A stretch of DNA of 64,000 nucleotides from the NCBI GenBank assembly GCA_963787285.1, contig CAWBCM010000009.1, positions 1 to 64,000 on the forward strand. The letters run 5' to 3'. This document shows positions 62,897-64,000 of this stretch, piece after piece. Made by a program: the position numbers and the translations under genes. Source of the DNA: JAHEJN01 sp963787285 (GTDB taxonomy: Bacteria; Actinomycetota; Acidimicrobiia; Acidimicrobiales; JAHEJN01). The notes below the pieces were generated by a model. It searched no databases. It was not told where the DNA came from and saw only the letters and a program-made list of their open reading frames with translations. The first letter of the stretch is position 1. Each line of letters opens with the position of its first letter.

Positions 62897-62916
62897 GCGC
62901 CCGTACCCTCTTCCGG

Positions 62917-63816
62917 ATGACATCGGTACAGGCAAACGGCATCACGATCGAGTACCAGGAACGGGGTTCGGGCGAGCCGCTGGTGCTGGTCATGGGGCTG
63001 GGGCGCCAGCTCACCGATTGGCCCGACGACCTCGTCGAGGCTCTGGTGAACCAGGGCTTCCGGGTCATCGCTCTCGACAATCGCGACTCCGGCCTCAGTA
63101 CGCAGTTCACCTCCTCGCCGCCCACCCGGGCCCGTCTGGCCCGATCGCTCCTCGCACGACGGCCGATCGACAGCGAGTACCTGCTCACCGACATGGCCAA
63201 CGACGCCGTTGGTCTTCTCGACGCCCTCGGCCTCGACAGTGCCCACGTGGCGGGGGTGTCGATGGGTGCCATGATCAGCCAGACCGTTGCCATCCATCAT
63301 CCCCATCGGGTGCGCTCGCTCACCTCGATCATGTCGACCACCGGTGATCGCCGAGTCGGCCAGCCGACCGCCCGGCTGATGCTGAAGATGACGCGCGCCG
63401 AGGAGCCTCGTCGCGAGCGCGGCGTCGAGCAGGCGGTCGAGGTCTTCCGCAGCATCGCCGGGCCGACCTTCGACGAGCAGGCCTTCCGCCGGATCGCCGA
63501 GATCAGCGTGGCTCGCAGTTGGACTCCGGAGGGAACCGGTCGCCAAACGGCGGCAATCTTCGCCAGCCCCGACCGCACCGCTGCACTCCGATCGGTGACC
63601 GCTCCCGCCGTTGTCATCCACGGCATGGTCGATCCGCTCGTGCAGCCATCGGGCGGCGAGGCCACGGCCGCGGCCATACCCGGCGCTCGACTGATCCTGT
63701 ATCCCGACATGGGCCACGATCTCCCCGTCACCCGCCGCACCGAGATGGCCGAGGAGATCGCCCGGAATGCCGCACGCGCCGGGATGACTCGCCCATCTCT
63801 GGGCACACGAGCCTGA
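62917..63816 (+). CDS. Alpha/beta hydrolase
   Basis: A 299-residue alpha/beta hydrolase-fold protein. It opens ITIEYQERGSGEPLVLVMGL, has the oxyanion turn GLGRQLTDWP, the nucleophile elbow VAGVSMGAMISQTVA (GxSxG, Ser), a candidate acid Asp in VIHGMVDPLV and His in DMGHDLPV. It resembles esterases and lactonases of the AB hydrolase superfamily; the substrate is unknown. ATG at 62917 lies 20 bp after the aquaporin stop, so the two may be co-transcribed. Confidence 0.88.
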   Translation: MTSVQANGITIEYQERGSGEPLVLVMGLGRQLTDWPDDLVEALVNQGFRVIALDNRDSGLSTQFTSSPPTRARLARSLLARRPIDSEYLLTDMANDAVGLLDALGLDSAHVAGVSMGAMISQTVAIHHPHRVRSLTSIMSTTGDRRVGQPTARLMLKMTRAEEPRRERGVEQAVEVFRSIAGPTFDEQAFRRIAEISVARSWTPEGTGRQTAAIFASPDRTAALRSVTAPAVVIHGMVDPLVQPSGGEATAAAIPGARLILYPDMGHDLPVTRRTEMAEEIARNAARAGMTRPSLGTRA

Positions 63817-63958
63817 GTCGCAGGGATCAGTTCTGAGTCGCCTGGACCAATCTGGCTGGGTAGGTATCAAGGCCCGGTGGTCGTCCTCCGATCCACCAGG
63901 CGACAGCACGCATCGACGTAGGACCGGCGCTCGAGCACCACTCCCTGGAGGCAACCCG

Positions 63959-64000
63959 ATGGCCAACTGGCGCGAGCACGTGGCTTCGACCACCGAGACC
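63959..64000 (+). CDS. 5' end of a gene running off the window
   Basis: ATG at 63959-63961 is preceded at 63945-63950 by tggagg, a good Shine-Dalgarno sequence. The 14 codons read MANWREHVASTTET and continue past the edge. Too short to identify. The 142-bp gap before it contains no recognised element. Confidence 0.5.
   Translation, partial: MANWREHVASTTET

Noticed and set aside
60469..62916. A plus-strand open frame of over 800 codons leading into the last hydrolase
   Set aside because: It is antisense to the dehalogenase and arfB and out of frame with the aquaporin; the hydrolase has its own ATG at 62917.
63814..63850. Two nearby ctgagtcgc words after the last hydrolase
   Set aside because: A 9-bp word occurring twice within 20 bp in GC-rich DNA, with no symmetry or further copies, is not strong enough to call a site.

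Overview
The window is high-GC actinobacterial DNA. An acidimicrobial origin (Acidimicrobiia) is plausible from the gene mix: dnaG-rpoD, era-CNNM-ybeY-phoH, a Tad pilus locus without secretin, a 'sunset' domain, and Asp-box/DUF2510-like envelope proteins. That placement is inference; no rRNA gene is present. Start codons are often GTG, and many neighbouring genes overlap by ATGA or GTGA.

Region 1 (about 1-13960) looks like a decayed mobile island next to a tRNA-Met(CAT) gene at 13960-14032. It holds two broken IS110-type transposase genes, a VOC protein, a DUF3626 protein, a solitary PIN protein, a broken VanZ-like gene, a MobF (TrwC-type) relaxase-helicase in three frames, an excisionase-like HTH gene, a BrnT-like toxin/antitoxin pair with an inverted-repeat operator, and a tyrosine-recombinase fragment ending 33 bp from the tRNA. 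Embedded in it is an intact-looking operon: DUF2892 membrane protein, thioredoxin, and an ECF sigma factor fused to a zinc anti-sigma domain (5258-6660).

Region 2 (14139-46435) is mostly chromosomal. It includes a Baeyer-Villiger monooxygenase/esterase fusion, an acyl-CoA ligase, a lipoprotein, tRNA-Asn, rpoD, dnaG and a GAF-ANTAR regulator. A peptide-ligase-type cluster follows: transglutaminase-DUF2126, circularly permuted ATP-grasp/alpha-E, transglutaminase and zinc metallopeptidase. Then come glycyl-tRNA synthetase, recO, uppS, dinG, a GH5 lipoprotein, era, a CNNM transporter, ybeY and phoH.

Region 3 (46456-53683) is a complete monoderm Tad/Flp pilus operon (CpaB, TadZ, TadA, TadB, TadC, pilin, three TadE/G-like proteins). 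It diverges from a small HTH regulator across an 86-bp gap carrying 9-bp tandem iterons.

Region 4 (53792-57134) is the most striking. It is a four-gene azol(in)e RiPP (TOMM/LAP) operon with a leader-binding/cyclodehydratase partner, a precursor bearing eight consecutive cysteines fused to a four-helix membrane protein, a YcaO cyclodehydratase ending in PxPxP, and a SagB-type dehydrogenase. Convergent to it is a secreted protein with a duplicated Cys-containing module and a Gly-Asn repeat tail.

Region 5 (58100-64000) holds a quinone oxidoreductase, a broken Asp-box membrane protein, a haloalkane dehalogenase, ArfB, an aquaporin fused to a sunset domain, an alpha/beta hydrolase and the start of a further gene.

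Two window-wide features stand out. Four copies of a long palindromic hairpin lie between genes from 38.9 to 58.1 kb. There are also many frameshifts in otherwise conserved genes (phoH alone has about four), more easily explained by sequencing indels than by biology for the chromosomal genes.
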